Shown here in pieces: positions 17,754 to 26,892 of a DNA stretch of 64,000 nucleotides (its first letter is position 1; each line of letters starts with the position of its first letter). The notes under the pieces are model-generated. The model did not search any database. It had not been told where the DNA came from and worked only from the letters and a program-made list of their open reading frames with translations. The stretch is taken from positions 3,844,001 to 3,908,000 of the forward strand of contig NZ_CP026031.1 of the NCBI RefSeq assembly GCF_003726095.1, in the 5' to 3' direction. This DNA is from Niallia circulans. Its GTDB lineage: Bacteria > Bacillota > Bacilli > Bacillales > Cytobacillaceae. A program made the position numbers and the translations under genes.

Positions 17754-19523
17754 TCAATCTTTATTAGTGTTCTTTTCCTTATCAATCATTTCTTGAATGT
17801 GGGTTATTACTTTGGGGTCTTTTCTATACTCTGTTATTTTTTCAGTGATTTGCTTGTTTTCAAACATGCCTCTTAACAGTCTATAGTTATTAGCTTTCAT
17901 TTTTAAATTATAAGAGTCATCGAGAATTAGCTTCGCAAGTAACGTCATAATAAACTCTTCTTCCCGAATTCCTTCAATCCATAGCCAAGCATCTTCTGTA
18001 AGAAACATCCGAAACTTTTCAGTGAGCATCTTTCCGAGTATTAGCTTCATCGATCCAATTTCATACCCATACAGTCGTTCTTTAATTACAGGATTTTTCG
18101 TTAAAAGTTTTTGAATGCTATATGCTACTGTTTTTAAATGAAAGTCCTGTTCTTCGGAAAGCAAAACTGAATGATTATTAAAATAAAGAAAAGCATCTTC
18201 ATTATCCAAAAAACTACCTTCGCTTTCCTTCTCATTATTTAGAGCCAACATAGGAGCAATACTTCTATAAAATTCCTGAAGTTCTTCTTCTATCCTACTA
18301 TTAACTTGTTGTAATAAAAGGTTCGCTTTATTATCCCATTCTGGATAACAATTGATGAAGTTCTCCACAACCTCATTTAAAGGTATATAGGTTTTAATTT
18401 CCCGGCCCGGAAATTTTATATCCATTACCATCATTCCAAATGTTCTTTCAACAATAGCTGGATGACCTTCAATTTTGCGAAACACCTCCAAAAAATCATA
18501 GTTTTGTGGAGGGATACTTACCCAAGTAAGAGTAATTGCCCTTAGCATTTCTTCAGGTTTATACTTGGGGCCACCTTCCTCCTTGCAAGCTATAGAAAAC
18601 AAACTATTAATGTCCCTAACTTGATTCAGATAATAGACCAAGAGCTTAACAGACCCAATTTGGGTCGGAGAAGAGTACTTAACTAATTTTTCCTTAATCC
18701 ACTTGTGGAAAGTTTCTTTATCAGAGTATGTATAAACTAGTTCTAAAATTTTTTCCTGATCTGCAATTGTCCATTTTTCAATCAATTTTATTTTTTCACT
18801 TTCATTTTTAAGAGAAAATCGGTTAAGCAACTGCCGTGGATCAACGCGTACCGGTAACTTTATTGGGGTTGAGAGATGAGTGTCTGCCCATTGTTTTCCT
18901 TTTACACACTGCAGATGATCTATATCTCCACTTACACTAGCAAACTTGGGGAAACGGCTCTCAATTAGCATAGCTATGGCTAATATGTAAAGATGGTATG
19001 GATACCCTTGAGTCTTAGCATTAAAAACAACAACTGAGCTTTCGTATCCCTTTAAAATATCTGTTTCATTATTTGAAGCTGGCGCAGCCTCCCTATACAT
19101 TTTAATATCAGAGTAAAGCCTGAAAGTTTCTGCAAATTTCTTACTACCTAAGTTCCCACATGTTCTCCAAAATCGAGAAGGCTCTTCATGTTCTTCGGAT
19201 TTAACATATACAGGGATCTGCTTATCAAATAACTTTTTTTCTCCTAAATCTGCAAAATCATAAGATTTCAGTAATTTCACGGTTTCTTTATAAACACTTA
19301 TCCAATCTTGTTGTGAAATCTGATGAGGAAGAATAGACAGACGAACATAAGTACCCACCCAAAACCACACCCCTTTTTTAGTTAAAATTAAAAGAGAACT
19401 CACTTCTCCTTTATTACAATGTTTTAATATCACCGAAAAAAAGGCTATCCCAACATTAATAAGATAACCTTTTAGTTGTTTTCTAGAATTGCCTGCACAG
19501 CCTAGAATTATAAAAAGCTGCAA
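17754..19523 (-). CDS. Large protein of unknown function in six-gene operon
   Basis: 589 residues, soluble, mostly alpha-helical from about residue 220 on. The N-terminal 200 residues include YPYHLYILAIAMLIESRFP, reminiscent of an enzyme-like core, but I see no Walker, nuclease or protease motif. The TTG at 19523 is the furthest start and has a poor ribosome binding site; a start further in, near residue 50, is possible. It is the main gene of the operon. No known family can be named. Confidence 0.72.
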   Translation of the reverse strand: MQLFIILGCAGNSRKQLKGYLINVGIAFFSVILKHCNKGEVSSLLILTKKGVWFWVGTYVRLSILPHQISQQDWISVYKETVKLLKSYDFADLGEKKLFDKQIPVYVKSEEHEEPSRFWRTCGNLGSKKFAETFRLYSDIKMYREAAPASNNETDILKGYESSVVVFNAKTQGYPYHLYILAIAMLIESRFPKFASVSGDIDHLQCVKGKQWADTHLSTPIKLPVRVDPRQLLNRFSLKNESEKIKLIEKWTIADQEKILELVYTYSDKETFHKWIKEKLVKYSSPTQIGSVKLLVYYLNQVRDINSLFSIACKEEGGPKYKPEEMLRAITLTWVSIPPQNYDFLEVFRKIEGHPAIVERTFGMMVMDIKFPGREIKTYIPLNEVVENFINCYPEWDNKANLLLQQVNSRIEEELQEFYRSIAPMLALNNEKESEGSFLDNEDAFLYFNNHSVLLSEEQDFHLKTVAYSIQKLLTKNPVIKERLYGYEIGSMKLILGKMLTEKFRMFLTEDAWLWIEGIREEEFIMTLLAKLILDDSYNLKMKANNYRLLRGMFENKQITEKITEYRKDPKVITHIQEMIDKEKNTNKD

Positions 19524-19544
19524 GCCCTATATTATTGCACCATG

Positions 19545-19841
19545 TTACTCTATTTTAAAAGTAGATCTGTTAGCTTTGTTATATACTCGTTGTACATCTT
19601 TCTTGGATTGTTCTACATATGACTTAATCATTGAATAATCGTTCGGGTTAGCATCTTCTACTGTCTCCAATGTTGCTCCTACACTTCCAGCCAAATATCC
19701 AGCTGCCCCCAGTATCGTTCGCAGTTCGTGTATCACTTCTAAAGTTAATGCTTCATGAGCATTATTTTTCATAATGTTTTTATCTGCATCATCAACAATT
19801 GTTGCTAAATCTATTACCAGCTTTCCTGAATATACCTGCAC
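19545..19841 (-). CDS. Small helical protein, 98 residues, unknown operon
   Basis: Helical throughout, with a hydrophobic ILGAAGYLAGSVGATLETVE stretch (about 43-62) that is probably an amphipathic helix rather than a membrane span. GGGAGGC precedes the start. It lies 21 bases before the large gene. Family unknown. Confidence 0.7.
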   Translation of the reverse strand: MQVYSGKLVIDLATIVDDADKNIMKNNAHEALTLEVIHELRTILGAAGYLAGSVGATLETVEDANPNDYSMIKSYVEQSKKDVQRVYNKANRSTFKIE

Positions 19842-19916
19842 CTCAGATGCCTCCCTCTTATAACTTTTTATTAGTCTCCCTAGCGCTCACCTTTAATAGC
19901 GAATATACTGCTTTTT

Positions 19917-20183
19917 TCAGCTGTTATTTTCCTTCTCTATTCTCTTACCTGCCTTTATAAGTGACAGATGAAAAATATCCTTTTTGTCGCAATCTTCACT
20001 ACTAGTAAAGTCAAAAATAAAGTTTTCAGTTACAACCTCGTACTTTGCAAGGACGGTTATTATATCCATTAAAAGTTCATCATAAATATCGGTACGAGGA
20101 TCCTGATATATTTCAGTAATTCTATATAAGTCCACTTGAATAAATCCTAAATGTTTAGAATATGCCAAATATAAGCCTCCCAT
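19917..20183 (-). CDS. Small protein, 88 residues, unknown operon
   Basis: The ATG at 20183 overlaps the stop of the preceding gene (TAATG). The first codons, ATG GGA GGC, themselves form a Shine-Dalgarno sequence, so the true start may be the TTG at 20168, seven bases further down, giving an 83-residue product. Acidic, soluble; family unknown. Confidence 0.65.
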   Translation of the reverse strand: MGGLYLAYSKHLGFIQVDLYRITEIYQDPRTDIYDELLMDIITVLAKYEVVTENFIFDFTSSEDCDKKDIFHLSLIKAGKRIEKENNS

Positions 20184-20479
20184 TAAAACATTTTCTGCGG
20201 ATTTACTAAGGTGTTTATTGCAAACATGAGGGCATCATTAAAAGCAGTGCGATATGCTAATTTCGTTTGGATATGTACCTGCTCAAAAATGTTAGCTCTA
20301 ATGTCATCAATAAATTCATCTTTTTTTGTTTCATCCTCGAACTTTTCGAATTGTGCAAGCTTTTCATCTAGATCCTTATGAAGCAATTCTGAGTACATAA
20401 CATACTCTTCACTTGTAATAATTTGTTCGAGTCTTTCTTCAATTAACTTGTTTACTACCTTTTGAAATCCATCGATCAT
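20183..20479 (-). CDS. Small helical protein, 98 residues, first gene of unknown operon
   Basis: Almost entirely helical and highly charged (Glu/Lys/Asp-rich, about 10-70), likely coiled coil. AAAGGGTGG precedes the ATG. It is the promoter-proximal gene, divergent from an XRE regulator 125 bases away. Confidence 0.72.
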   Translation of the reverse strand: MIDGFQKVVNKLIEERLEQIITSEEYVMYSELLHKDLDEKLAQFEKFEDETKKDEFIDDIRANIFEQVHIQTKLAYRTAFNDALMFAINTLVNPQKMF

Positions 20480-20604
20480 TAAATACCACCCTTTAATTAT
20501 TCTTATAAGTAATATATTCTTAATTAGAATATAACACGATATAAATTGATTGTAAAATTCAAAAACGATACGATTACTAATAAAGATTTGTAGAGGGTTA
20601 AAAT

Positions 20605-20973
20605 ATGAGTGATTTATTAATTGGAAGACTAATCAAGGAACTTAGAAAGAAAAATAATATGACAATGGTTGACTTTGCTAAGAAAATTAAAATATCCCAG
20701 CCATCCTTATCTAAGATTGAATCAGGTAGACAAGAATTATCATTTTACCTGTTAGAATCTATTTGTCATGAATTTGGAATTACTAGAAGTCAATTTTTTC
20801 AGATGGTTGAAAGGGATAGCATATATCATCAAACATCCCCTGTAATTGACTTAGAGGAACCTGTTGATGCGAACAAAGAAATTGAGCATAAAATCGGAGA
20901 GTTAGTTTCAAAGATGACGTTTGAACAAAAAAGAGCATTGTACATCTTTTTATTTTCCAGTATTAAAGAATAA
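20605..20973 (+). CDS. XRE-family HTH regulator
   Basis: 122 residues; residues about 7-62 are a Cro/C1-type helix-turn-helix (IKELRKKNNMTMVDFAKKI, ISQPSLSKIESGRQELSF). The C-terminal part is a short helical domain, possibly for oligomerisation. AGAGGG precedes the ATG. Divergent from the six-gene operon and so its probable regulator. Repeats of ACGATA in the shared spacer (about 20537, 20565) are candidate binding sites. Confidence 0.85.
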   Translation: MSDLLIGRLIKELRKKNNMTMVDFAKKIKISQPSLSKIESGRQELSFYLLESICHEFGITRSQFFQMVERDSIYHQTSPVIDLEEPVDANKEIEHKIGELVSKMTFEQKRALYIFLFSSIKE

Positions 20974-20990
20974 TATCCATATAAAATATA

Positions 20991-21029
20991 AAAGGCAGTC
21001 CGACTCTTTTATGAATTGGACTGCCTTTT
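20991..21029 (+). terminator. Terminator of the XRE gene
   Basis: AAAGGCAGTCC / GGACTGCCTTTT arms with a 16-base loop and T-rich end. Confidence 0.88.
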
Positions 21030-21434
21030 ATACTTTTTCCTCAATAACTTTTACTATATCTCTAAACATCGCTAATTTTTTTACTCAGATTATAAAAATA
21101 TTAGTCTTCACTTTTCAAAAAGTTGAATTTTTCATATTCTATTTTTGTTCCGAACAGGTTCCGAATAATATACCCCATTCGGAACTAGACTCCTTAATCG
21201 ATTCTCCTTCTATACAAGGGTTTTCATGAGTAAATCTGTAATATGTTCTGTAATACTGAATCTTTTACTGTTTTGAAAAAGAATGTTAAAATACAAATAT
21301 ATTTTGTATACTAACATACACCCCAATGTGTTGGAACATTGGAACAATATGTTATTAAACCTTGATATTACTGACTTTCTAAGGTTCCGTCTTTTCGATT
21401 AATTGCAGAACGAAATTTGGAACTCCACCCTATC
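21030..21434. other. Gene-free region with GTTCCGAA repeats
   Basis: At 21147-21185 there are three copies of GTTCCGAA: tandem GTTCCGAAC-AG-GTTCCGAAT, then the inverse ATTCGGAAC ten bases on. Related TTGGAAC words recur at about 21338-21356 and 21411-21424. No gene is visible. The position next to the helicase-like gene makes a protein-binding or origin role possible but unproven. Confidence 0.5.
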
Positions 21435-23369
21435 CTATTTATAGAAGTAAATCATTGTATCAGGCAACTCTGGATGAACAATGCCTTCTTTAATTGATTC
21501 TGGATTGCCCGGATCGGATAATTGTATTAACCACGCAGTAGGATTACTAGCACCGATTCTATGTTTAACTTTTTTAATAAAAAATGAATACGTTTGTAAA
21601 TCTTTAACGACTTTATTACTTGACGGGTAGAATGGGGTTCTTTCTGACACCCTGTAAGCCTCATAAATATTAGATGGAGCCAAGTATAAATAGATATAAC
21701 CATCCTCTTTTACACACTTATAATCACTATTATTCTGTAATTGGCCTTTCTTAGCCAGTAAACCAATCTTGCGTAAAAAATCCATAGCAGGGTGGTCTTC
21801 AATTGTAAGTTGTTGCGTTTCTTTCATCTCCTGATATACAAATTGATAAATTTCAATTCTTTCTTCTGGATTAGAAAAAAATATTTCATCCTCCAAAAAA
21901 TCATTTAACTGGGCAAAGGCTGCAAAGGATGAAGCAAGAAACATCGCATAATGGGATCGAATTCGAATGTGAATATTAGTCCATCCCCTACTGCTAAAAT
22001 AATCATGGATTTCATGATATAGTCGTAAAAAGTTATGCTTCCATCTATAAGATGTTCTCATCAAATACTGTCCTACCCAATATGGTACTTCTTTTAGGGC
22101 TTTGACTTTTCTAATTGCCTCTTCATTAAAAGTAATTTTTGAAGCATCAAATAAAACGGATCTTTGAATTATTGATGGCACGCTTGTCAATACTTCCCCA
22201 CTTAACATTAAAGTAGCCTTTACGGGAAATCGAATAATAGTAGATTCCTCTTTATGTCCTCTAATGAAATCCTGCCTCATATAAACATTATTTTTTAGTG
22301 AATCTGAACAGGTCTTAATAAAATCTATTCCCTTACTACTGTCATTTTTATTTTCAGCTTCATCCACGACAAAAGGCATAGAAGATTTTCGACTCATACC
22401 CTTTCTTAAACTATCCAAAGATGGTGGGGTGTTCAACGATACATTAATACCTGCCATTTTAGTAAACTCTTTAAGTGCTGTACTCTTGCCTTGACCATGT
22501 TTTCCGTATAGGTATAAAAACGGAAAATAATCCGTTTCGTTTACAATAGCATCTACATTCATAGTTCCAGCAATATAACCGAAAGCTAGAATTGAATATT
22601 GACCATAGAGTAGTTTAAGACACTTAAAGTAAGAGACCAAATCCTCCTTAGAAGGTGAAGTATCAATATGTGGATGTATTCTATATTCGTCATCTTTATC
22701 AACATCCACTTTAAAATACTTCCCGTTTATTGCTATAATTCCATCTTCATCTGCAAAAATTACCTTATCACGATAATACGCTTGTGATGGGTAAATCCAG
22801 ATCCCCTCCTTTTCATTCCACCCCATATATGGTATAAACTCAAGTTCTTTCATAGGGCTTGTAAAAATCATGTTTATCAGACTATCTAGGTTTGCTTGTT
22901 TACCAAACCAATTAAACCTTCCGTTATTCATGCAATGTTTTTTAAAAGCTGTGTGAATTGCTAAAGTCTCACCATCAAATTCGACCACTTTTGCCTGATT
23001 GTCAGAGATTAGTTTTAACATATAAATCTGTTTGCCACCTTGTTTTACAGTCGTATAGAGTGGTACTACAATAAAATTTGAGATTGGATTTTCTTTATAC
23101 GTTTTTTCCTCTGTTTTTACTCGTACGTAATAATATTTCTTTTCATTATTAATTCGAAGAAGATTACTATTAAAGATATTTTCTCTTGTTGGATACAAAG
23201 CAGACTGAGACTGGAAATTATTATCTTTCTGCTTATTATTATCCGGTTCATTACGCACAGGAGAATCTTCAATGCCCACCATCACATCATTATATAGGCC
23301 TATACTTCTTCCTACACTGGACCTTTTTCGATTTTTGGCTTCATTTTCGAATTTGTTCTTTTTATTCAT
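21435..23369 (-). CDS. DUF927-like / Cch-type AAA+ ATPase (element replication)
   Basis: 644 residues. A polar, probably disordered N terminus (about 1-65) is followed by a beta-rich domain and a P-loop ATPase: Walker A YGKHGQGKST near residue 292, Walker B PFVVDEAEN near 335. This layout and the spacing resemble DUF927 proteins and the Cch helicases of staphylococcal SCC elements, which have been described as MCM-like and active. I infer a role in replication of the element. The 5' leader contains a terminator-like hairpin ending only 15-20 bases before the ribosome binding site GGAGGAAG. Confidence 0.75.
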   Translation of the reverse strand: MNKKNKFENEAKNRKRSSVGRSIGLYNDVMVGIEDSPVRNEPDNNKQKDNNFQSQSALYPTRENIFNSNLLRINNEKKYYYVRVKTEEKTYKENPISNFIVVPLYTTVKQGGKQIYMLKLISDNQAKVVEFDGETLAIHTAFKKHCMNNGRFNWFGKQANLDSLINMIFTSPMKELEFIPYMGWNEKEGIWIYPSQAYYRDKVIFADEDGIIAINGKYFKVDVDKDDEYRIHPHIDTSPSKEDLVSYFKCLKLLYGQYSILAFGYIAGTMNVDAIVNETDYFPFLYLYGKHGQGKSTALKEFTKMAGINVSLNTPPSLDSLRKGMSRKSSMPFVVDEAENKNDSSKGIDFIKTCSDSLKNNVYMRQDFIRGHKEESTIIRFPVKATLMLSGEVLTSVPSIIQRSVLFDASKITFNEEAIRKVKALKEVPYWVGQYLMRTSYRWKHNFLRLYHEIHDYFSSRGWTNIHIRIRSHYAMFLASSFAAFAQLNDFLEDEIFFSNPEERIEIYQFVYQEMKETQQLTIEDHPAMDFLRKIGLLAKKGQLQNNSDYKCVKEDGYIYLYLAPSNIYEAYRVSERTPFYPSSNKVVKDLQTYSFFIKKVKHRIGASNPTAWLIQLSDPGNPESIKEGIVHPELPDTMIYFYK

Positions 23370-23381
23370 ACTTCTTCCTCC

Positions 23382-23443
23382 AAAATAAAAACCCCAAACA
23401 AGTAAAGATGGTCATAAGGCCAATCTTAACCAAGTTTGGGGTT
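23382..23443 (-). promoter_or_regulatory. Attenuator-like hairpin in leader of the DUF927-like gene
   Basis: On the minus strand AACCCCAAAC pairs perfectly with GTTTGGGGTT (23390-23443), followed at once by TTTTTATTTT and then the ribosome binding site and ATG at 23369. The 34-base loop can form its own smaller stem (AGATTGGCC/GACCATCT). Nothing upstream on this strand needs terminating, so transcriptional attenuation of the downstream gene is the simplest reading. Confidence 0.6.
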
Positions 23444-23873
23444 CTCCCTTTTTTTATATTTTTTTAGCAAGAAAATTATTAGACAACTTATATAAAGTAA
23501 CTCCTTCTTACTACTTTGATAATTTAATTTCAAGCTAAAATCTTAAAATATTATAATTATTGTTTTTGATATTCGAACCCCTTTTCAAAAAAAAATTTCA
23601 ATTTCTATGAATCAATAGATTTTGGATTTAAAACGTGCTCATTGTCCTACTAACTATTAAATTTTATTAAAGTCTACTTTAACTTAAATGAAACTTAGCA
23701 ATAACTTAATCAGTTTCATTAGAAAAAACTAACATCTATTTGTTTTAACTTCATTAAAAGGAAACACCAATAAAAATTCAAGATTAAGTAAATAATTTTT
23801 ATTTTCTATTCGATTTGGAAAAAGTTCAAGCTAAAATGTTTTTACCTTTAAATGAAAGGAGGGAATAATTAAA
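23444..23873. other. Intergenic region between divergent helicase-like and HTH/RHH genes
   Basis: Very AT-rich (repeated AACTTAATTTCATT-like words at about 23675-23760). It should contain both divergent promoters. No ORF with a ribosome binding site is visible. Confidence 0.4.
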
Positions 23874-24425
23874 ATGGAGATAGACATCGATAAAGCAACT
23901 TTACAAGAAATCATTTTACTAATTGAAGGTGGAACTACAGAACAAGAAATATGTAACTCGAAAGGCTACAAAGCTGCTTCCACTGTTTCTAATAGATTAA
24001 AAGCCGTTGGAGCCACCTGTGAGTTCAACGGCGAATGGAACTTCACCCAAATTGATCCAAGTATCCTAACTAAGCAATTTTGGACAATATCCTACTCAAA
24101 AGATAGATCAAAAACCACCGTTGAAAGTTTAGATTTGAATGAGGAGGAATTAACCACCCTAAAGAAAATTGTGGAGGAATATATAAAAGGGAATTATGAA
24201 AGGGAGACTGAAACGCTAAAATACGAATTGTTTGGAAAACTTCTGTTTGAACATGCTGCTTATAGGAATACAGATTCCTTAACAAAACAGCTGAACGTTC
24301 CAGTCCAAGAGCATGTAATGCAGCGACTAGACGACTTTGCCAACACTAGTGGACTTGAGAAGAAATTCATTGTTAACAAAGCAATTGAGACGTTTTTAGA
24401 TTTATATGATGGCAATTTCCAATAA
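23874..24425 (+). CDS. DNA-binding protein with C-terminal ribbon-helix-helix
   Basis: 183 residues behind GAAAGGAGGG. The N-terminal 60 residues look like a small HTH (TEQEICNSKGYKAASTVSNRL). The last 45 (QLNVPVQEHVMQRLDDFANT, then KKFIVNKAIETFLDL) match the CopG/Arc ribbon-helix-helix pattern. Such proteins control copy number or conjugation genes of plasmids. It is divergent from the DUF927-like gene and could regulate it. Confidence 0.72.
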   Translation: MEIDIDKATLQEIILLIEGGTTEQEICNSKGYKAASTVSNRLKAVGATCEFNGEWNFTQIDPSILTKQFWTISYSKDRSKTTVESLDLNEEELTTLKKIVEEYIKGNYERETETLKYELFGKLLFEHAAYRNTDSLTKQLNVPVQEHVMQRLDDFANTSGLEKKFIVNKAIETFLDLYDGNFQ

Positions 24426-24764
24426 TAAACTTATAGTGTAAAGAGGCATATAAAAGTTAGATCAAGTATGCTTTTCAAGCAACAGAAAGGATAACTATGC
24501 ACGTTGAAATATATCCGTTAAAAGGGTCCGTTCAACGAGTATACTATCTCTTTCTCTAATACCAGTAATATCAATGGTTTATGTTCCATAAGGTCACTCC
24601 TTTTAAATGCCGACTATATTGAAAAAGAAAGACCTTTTTGATATAAATTAAACCTACACAAATCATTCGGATATTATTACGTATATTAGATTGTAACTAG
24701 GATGCTACTAATTTATAATCACAATATAGAAATATTTAGGATATAATTTAAGGGAGGACGGCCC
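24426..24764. other. Intergenic region, no gene seen
   Basis: Contains an inverted CGTTGAA/TTCAACG pair at about 24500-24538 and a 20-codon ORF starting at 24497 with AAAGGA upstream, too short to support. Otherwise featureless. Confidence 0.4.
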
Positions 24765-24977
24765 ATGGACTTCAACAAACTAATTCTATATGCCAACATA
24801 CTAGGTATCTGTTTTACCGTAGCTTTGACATATATTATTATATTTAACATTATTTTCGGACTCCCTGTTCAGCCTGTTGCTATTGCTATGCTTGCAATTG
24901 GATATGTTGTCATGATTAAAAGAAATACACTTTTTCAAGAACTTTGGGATAGATGGTTCTCCGGCAGAAAAAAGTAA
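24765..24977 (+). CDS. Small membrane protein, 70 residues
   Basis: Two hydrophobic segments (about 6-30 and 34-50) separated by LPVQP, then a basic C terminus (GRKK). AAGGGAGGA precedes the ATG. No family recognised; small two-helix proteins are common in mobile elements (holin-like or conjugation accessory), but no assignment is possible. Confidence 0.7.
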   Translation: MDFNKLILYANILGICFTVALTYIIIFNIIFGLPVQPVAIAMLAIGYVVMIKRNTLFQELWDRWFSGRKK

Positions 24978-25076
24978 AACACTTTTTAACTTCCTTTAAG
25001 TTACATGTCATTTTAATTAAACCATTCATAAATCATCGATGCGTGTAATTTATATAAATTTAAAATGGAATAAGGG

Positions 25077-25140
25077 AAAACCCCATAGTTGAGTTTAAAC
25101 GAACGTACTATTGCGTCTAAACTTAACTATGGGGCTTTTA
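25077..25140. terminator. Long bidirectional hairpin
   Basis: Arms of 20 bases: CCCCATAGTTGAGTTTAAAC pairs with its near-perfect inverse ending CTATGGGG at 25134 (one mismatch), flanked by A and T runs. Strong terminator in either direction. Confidence 0.85.
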
Positions 25141-25171
25141 TTTTTGCATAAAATACATTGGAGGAATTTAT

Positions 25172-25294
25172 GTGATATTAAATAAAAAGGAGTATGATGC
25201 GATTTACGAAAAGAATATAGAGGTCGTAAACCCGATGGCACATTTTCCTCTAGGGAGTGTGCCTTTATCTTATGAAAGTAAAAAAGGAGATTAG
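25172..25294 (+). CDS. Small ORF coupled to the replication-relaxation gene
   Basis: A 40-codon frame from GTG at 25172 (TTGGAGGA seven bases upstream) to TAG at 25292-25294. Its end carries the AAAGGAG that would serve the next gene, whose TTG lies five bases after this stop. This looks like a leader peptide or small coupled gene. No family. Confidence 0.5.
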   Translation: MILNKKEYDAIYEKNIEVVNPMAHFPLGSVPLSYESKKGD

Positions 25295-25298
25295 GAAT

Positions 25299-26864
25299 TT
25301 GAAAGTATATTATTATTTATCTAAATCAAAAAAACGGCGTATTCAATTAGAAAGCATAGATATATACGCACTTCTTTTCTTGAACGAACAGGGCATATTA
25401 TCACAACCTCAGTTTTATGAATTTTACTCTCTCTTAAAACATATAAGTGATGCTGCTTTCCGAAGAAAAATGAGCCGTTGGGACAATGCTAACATTATAG
25501 AAAAAAGAAAAGAAAAAATGCAAAATGGATATGAAATGGCAATCATCAACTTAACACCTGCAGGTCAAACAATTCTCAAAAAACTCGGTTACTTGGATAT
25601 GGAAGAAAAACTGAAATACCAAGCAAAGAGCAACTTAGATCACACACTCGCTATTAAACAATCTGTTATAGAAGTTTTAAAGTGCATTAGTCAGAAAGAG
25701 CCTTTTTATATCGCTGATGGAGGAAAGTATGTTATTCCGTTCAAAGAAGATAACTATGAAGATTTAGAACAACCTATTATTATCTTTAAAAAGCAAAATT
25801 TCGGTAATGACCTTATTCCCTCTTTAAAATCGTTATCCCAGTACAATGCTACTTTCATCGACAGACACAAAGAATTAGGTGTGCTGCAATCTTTTGTACC
25901 ACAGGAATTCCCCCATATTAAAGAGCAACTTGGTGAAAGGACTGGATTAATACCAGATTGGATATTTAAAATTAGGGACACATTCCTCTACATCGAAGTG
26001 GATAGTGGAAATGAAAAAATTAAAACAAAACGTGATCATACCAATACTATAATTGAAAAGCATGATGTAAGATCTATCGAAGGAAAACTGTACCGTTATG
26101 AAGAGTTGGCTAGGAACGATAGAGAGCATAACCACAAAGTTATCTTCGCTTTAATGGATGATAGTGATGTGGTAATAACCAAGAACATCCATAGCAACAA
26201 AGACATTCGTATTGCCAACTTAAAACATGAAATTGCTCATATGAACGACTACAAAGACTGGAAAATCGAGATTTATGTTACCGGTATGAAAAGATTTTAC
26301 TCAGTTGTAGAAGCAGTAAGTAAAGAACTGAATACTAACATAAAATCAGACACCTATGAAGTATACAAAGAAGCATTTATCACTTTAATTATGACCGGGT
26401 TAAGACCAAATTGGAAAAACCTAAAATTCAGGCTTGTCCGTAAGCTCTCATATCAAGCTCATGGAATATTAGCAAACAATTTAAACTTTATTCCAGACTT
26501 TTTGTTTAAATACTATCAGGATACAGAAGATAAATACGAACAATATTTTATTCCTGTATTTATTAGAGAAGGAAACGTAAAAGACATGGAGAGGTTGGCA
26601 TATTATGCAATTCCTACAGCCGATGGTCGGTTCAAATACAATGCAAAGATATTGGCATTGTATAAAAGAAAAGAGGAACTATTAAATGATGTCATTCGGA
26701 AAACAAAGAAAGTAGTCACCAATAAGATAACGAAAGAAATTGTTGATAATAACGGAATGGATATAGACAATATAGTATTCGTTGCTATAGATGATATATC
26801 CAAAGGTAAACTTCTTCTTTACAATGCTAATAAGAAACAAATCGATAAAAGCCAGTTATTCTAG
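25299..26864 (+). CDS. Replication-relaxation family protein
   Basis: About 521 residues. The N-terminal winged-helix part (LESIDIYALLFLNEQGILSQ, then AAFRRKMSRWDNANII) and the nuclease-like core (LIPDWIFKIRDTFLYIEVDSGNE) match the replication-relaxation (Replic_Relax) family found on plasmids and integrative elements. The frame is open from GTG 25257 and ATG 25272, but TTG 25299, nine bases after AAAGGAG, has the best signal. Role in relaxation or mobilisation of element DNA is inferred from the family. Confidence 0.75.
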   Translation: MKVYYYLSKSKKRRIQLESIDIYALLFLNEQGILSQPQFYEFYSLLKHISDAAFRRKMSRWDNANIIEKRKEKMQNGYEMAIINLTPAGQTILKKLGYLDMEEKLKYQAKSNLDHTLAIKQSVIEVLKCISQKEPFYIADGGKYVIPFKEDNYEDLEQPIIIFKKQNFGNDLIPSLKSLSQYNATFIDRHKELGVLQSFVPQEFPHIKEQLGERTGLIPDWIFKIRDTFLYIEVDSGNEKIKTKRDHTNTIIEKHDVRSIEGKLYRYEELARNDREHNHKVIFALMDDSDVVITKNIHSNKDIRIANLKHEIAHMNDYKDWKIEIYVTGMKRFYSVVEAVSKELNTNIKSDTYEVYKEAFITLIMTGLRPNWKNLKFRLVRKLSYQAHGILANNLNFIPDFLFKYYQDTEDKYEQYFIPVFIREGNVKDMERLAYYAIPTADGRFKYNAKILALYKRKEELLNDVIRKTKKVVTNKITKEIVDNNGMDIDNIVFVAIDDISKGKLLLYNANKKQIDKSQLF

Positions 26865-26885
26865 TCTTATGAATAACTGGCTTTT
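26847..26885 (+). terminator. Terminator of the replication-relaxation gene
   Basis: Perfect 14-bp arms AAAAGCCAGTTATT / AATAACTGGCTTTT; the left arm overlaps the 3' end of the gene. Confidence 0.9.
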
Positions 26886-26892
26886 ATATATA

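Noticed and set aside
21375..21400. GGAACCTTA as an internal att copy
   Set aside because: A match to the EPYHK-type sequence needs a two-base gap and lacks TCATAA.
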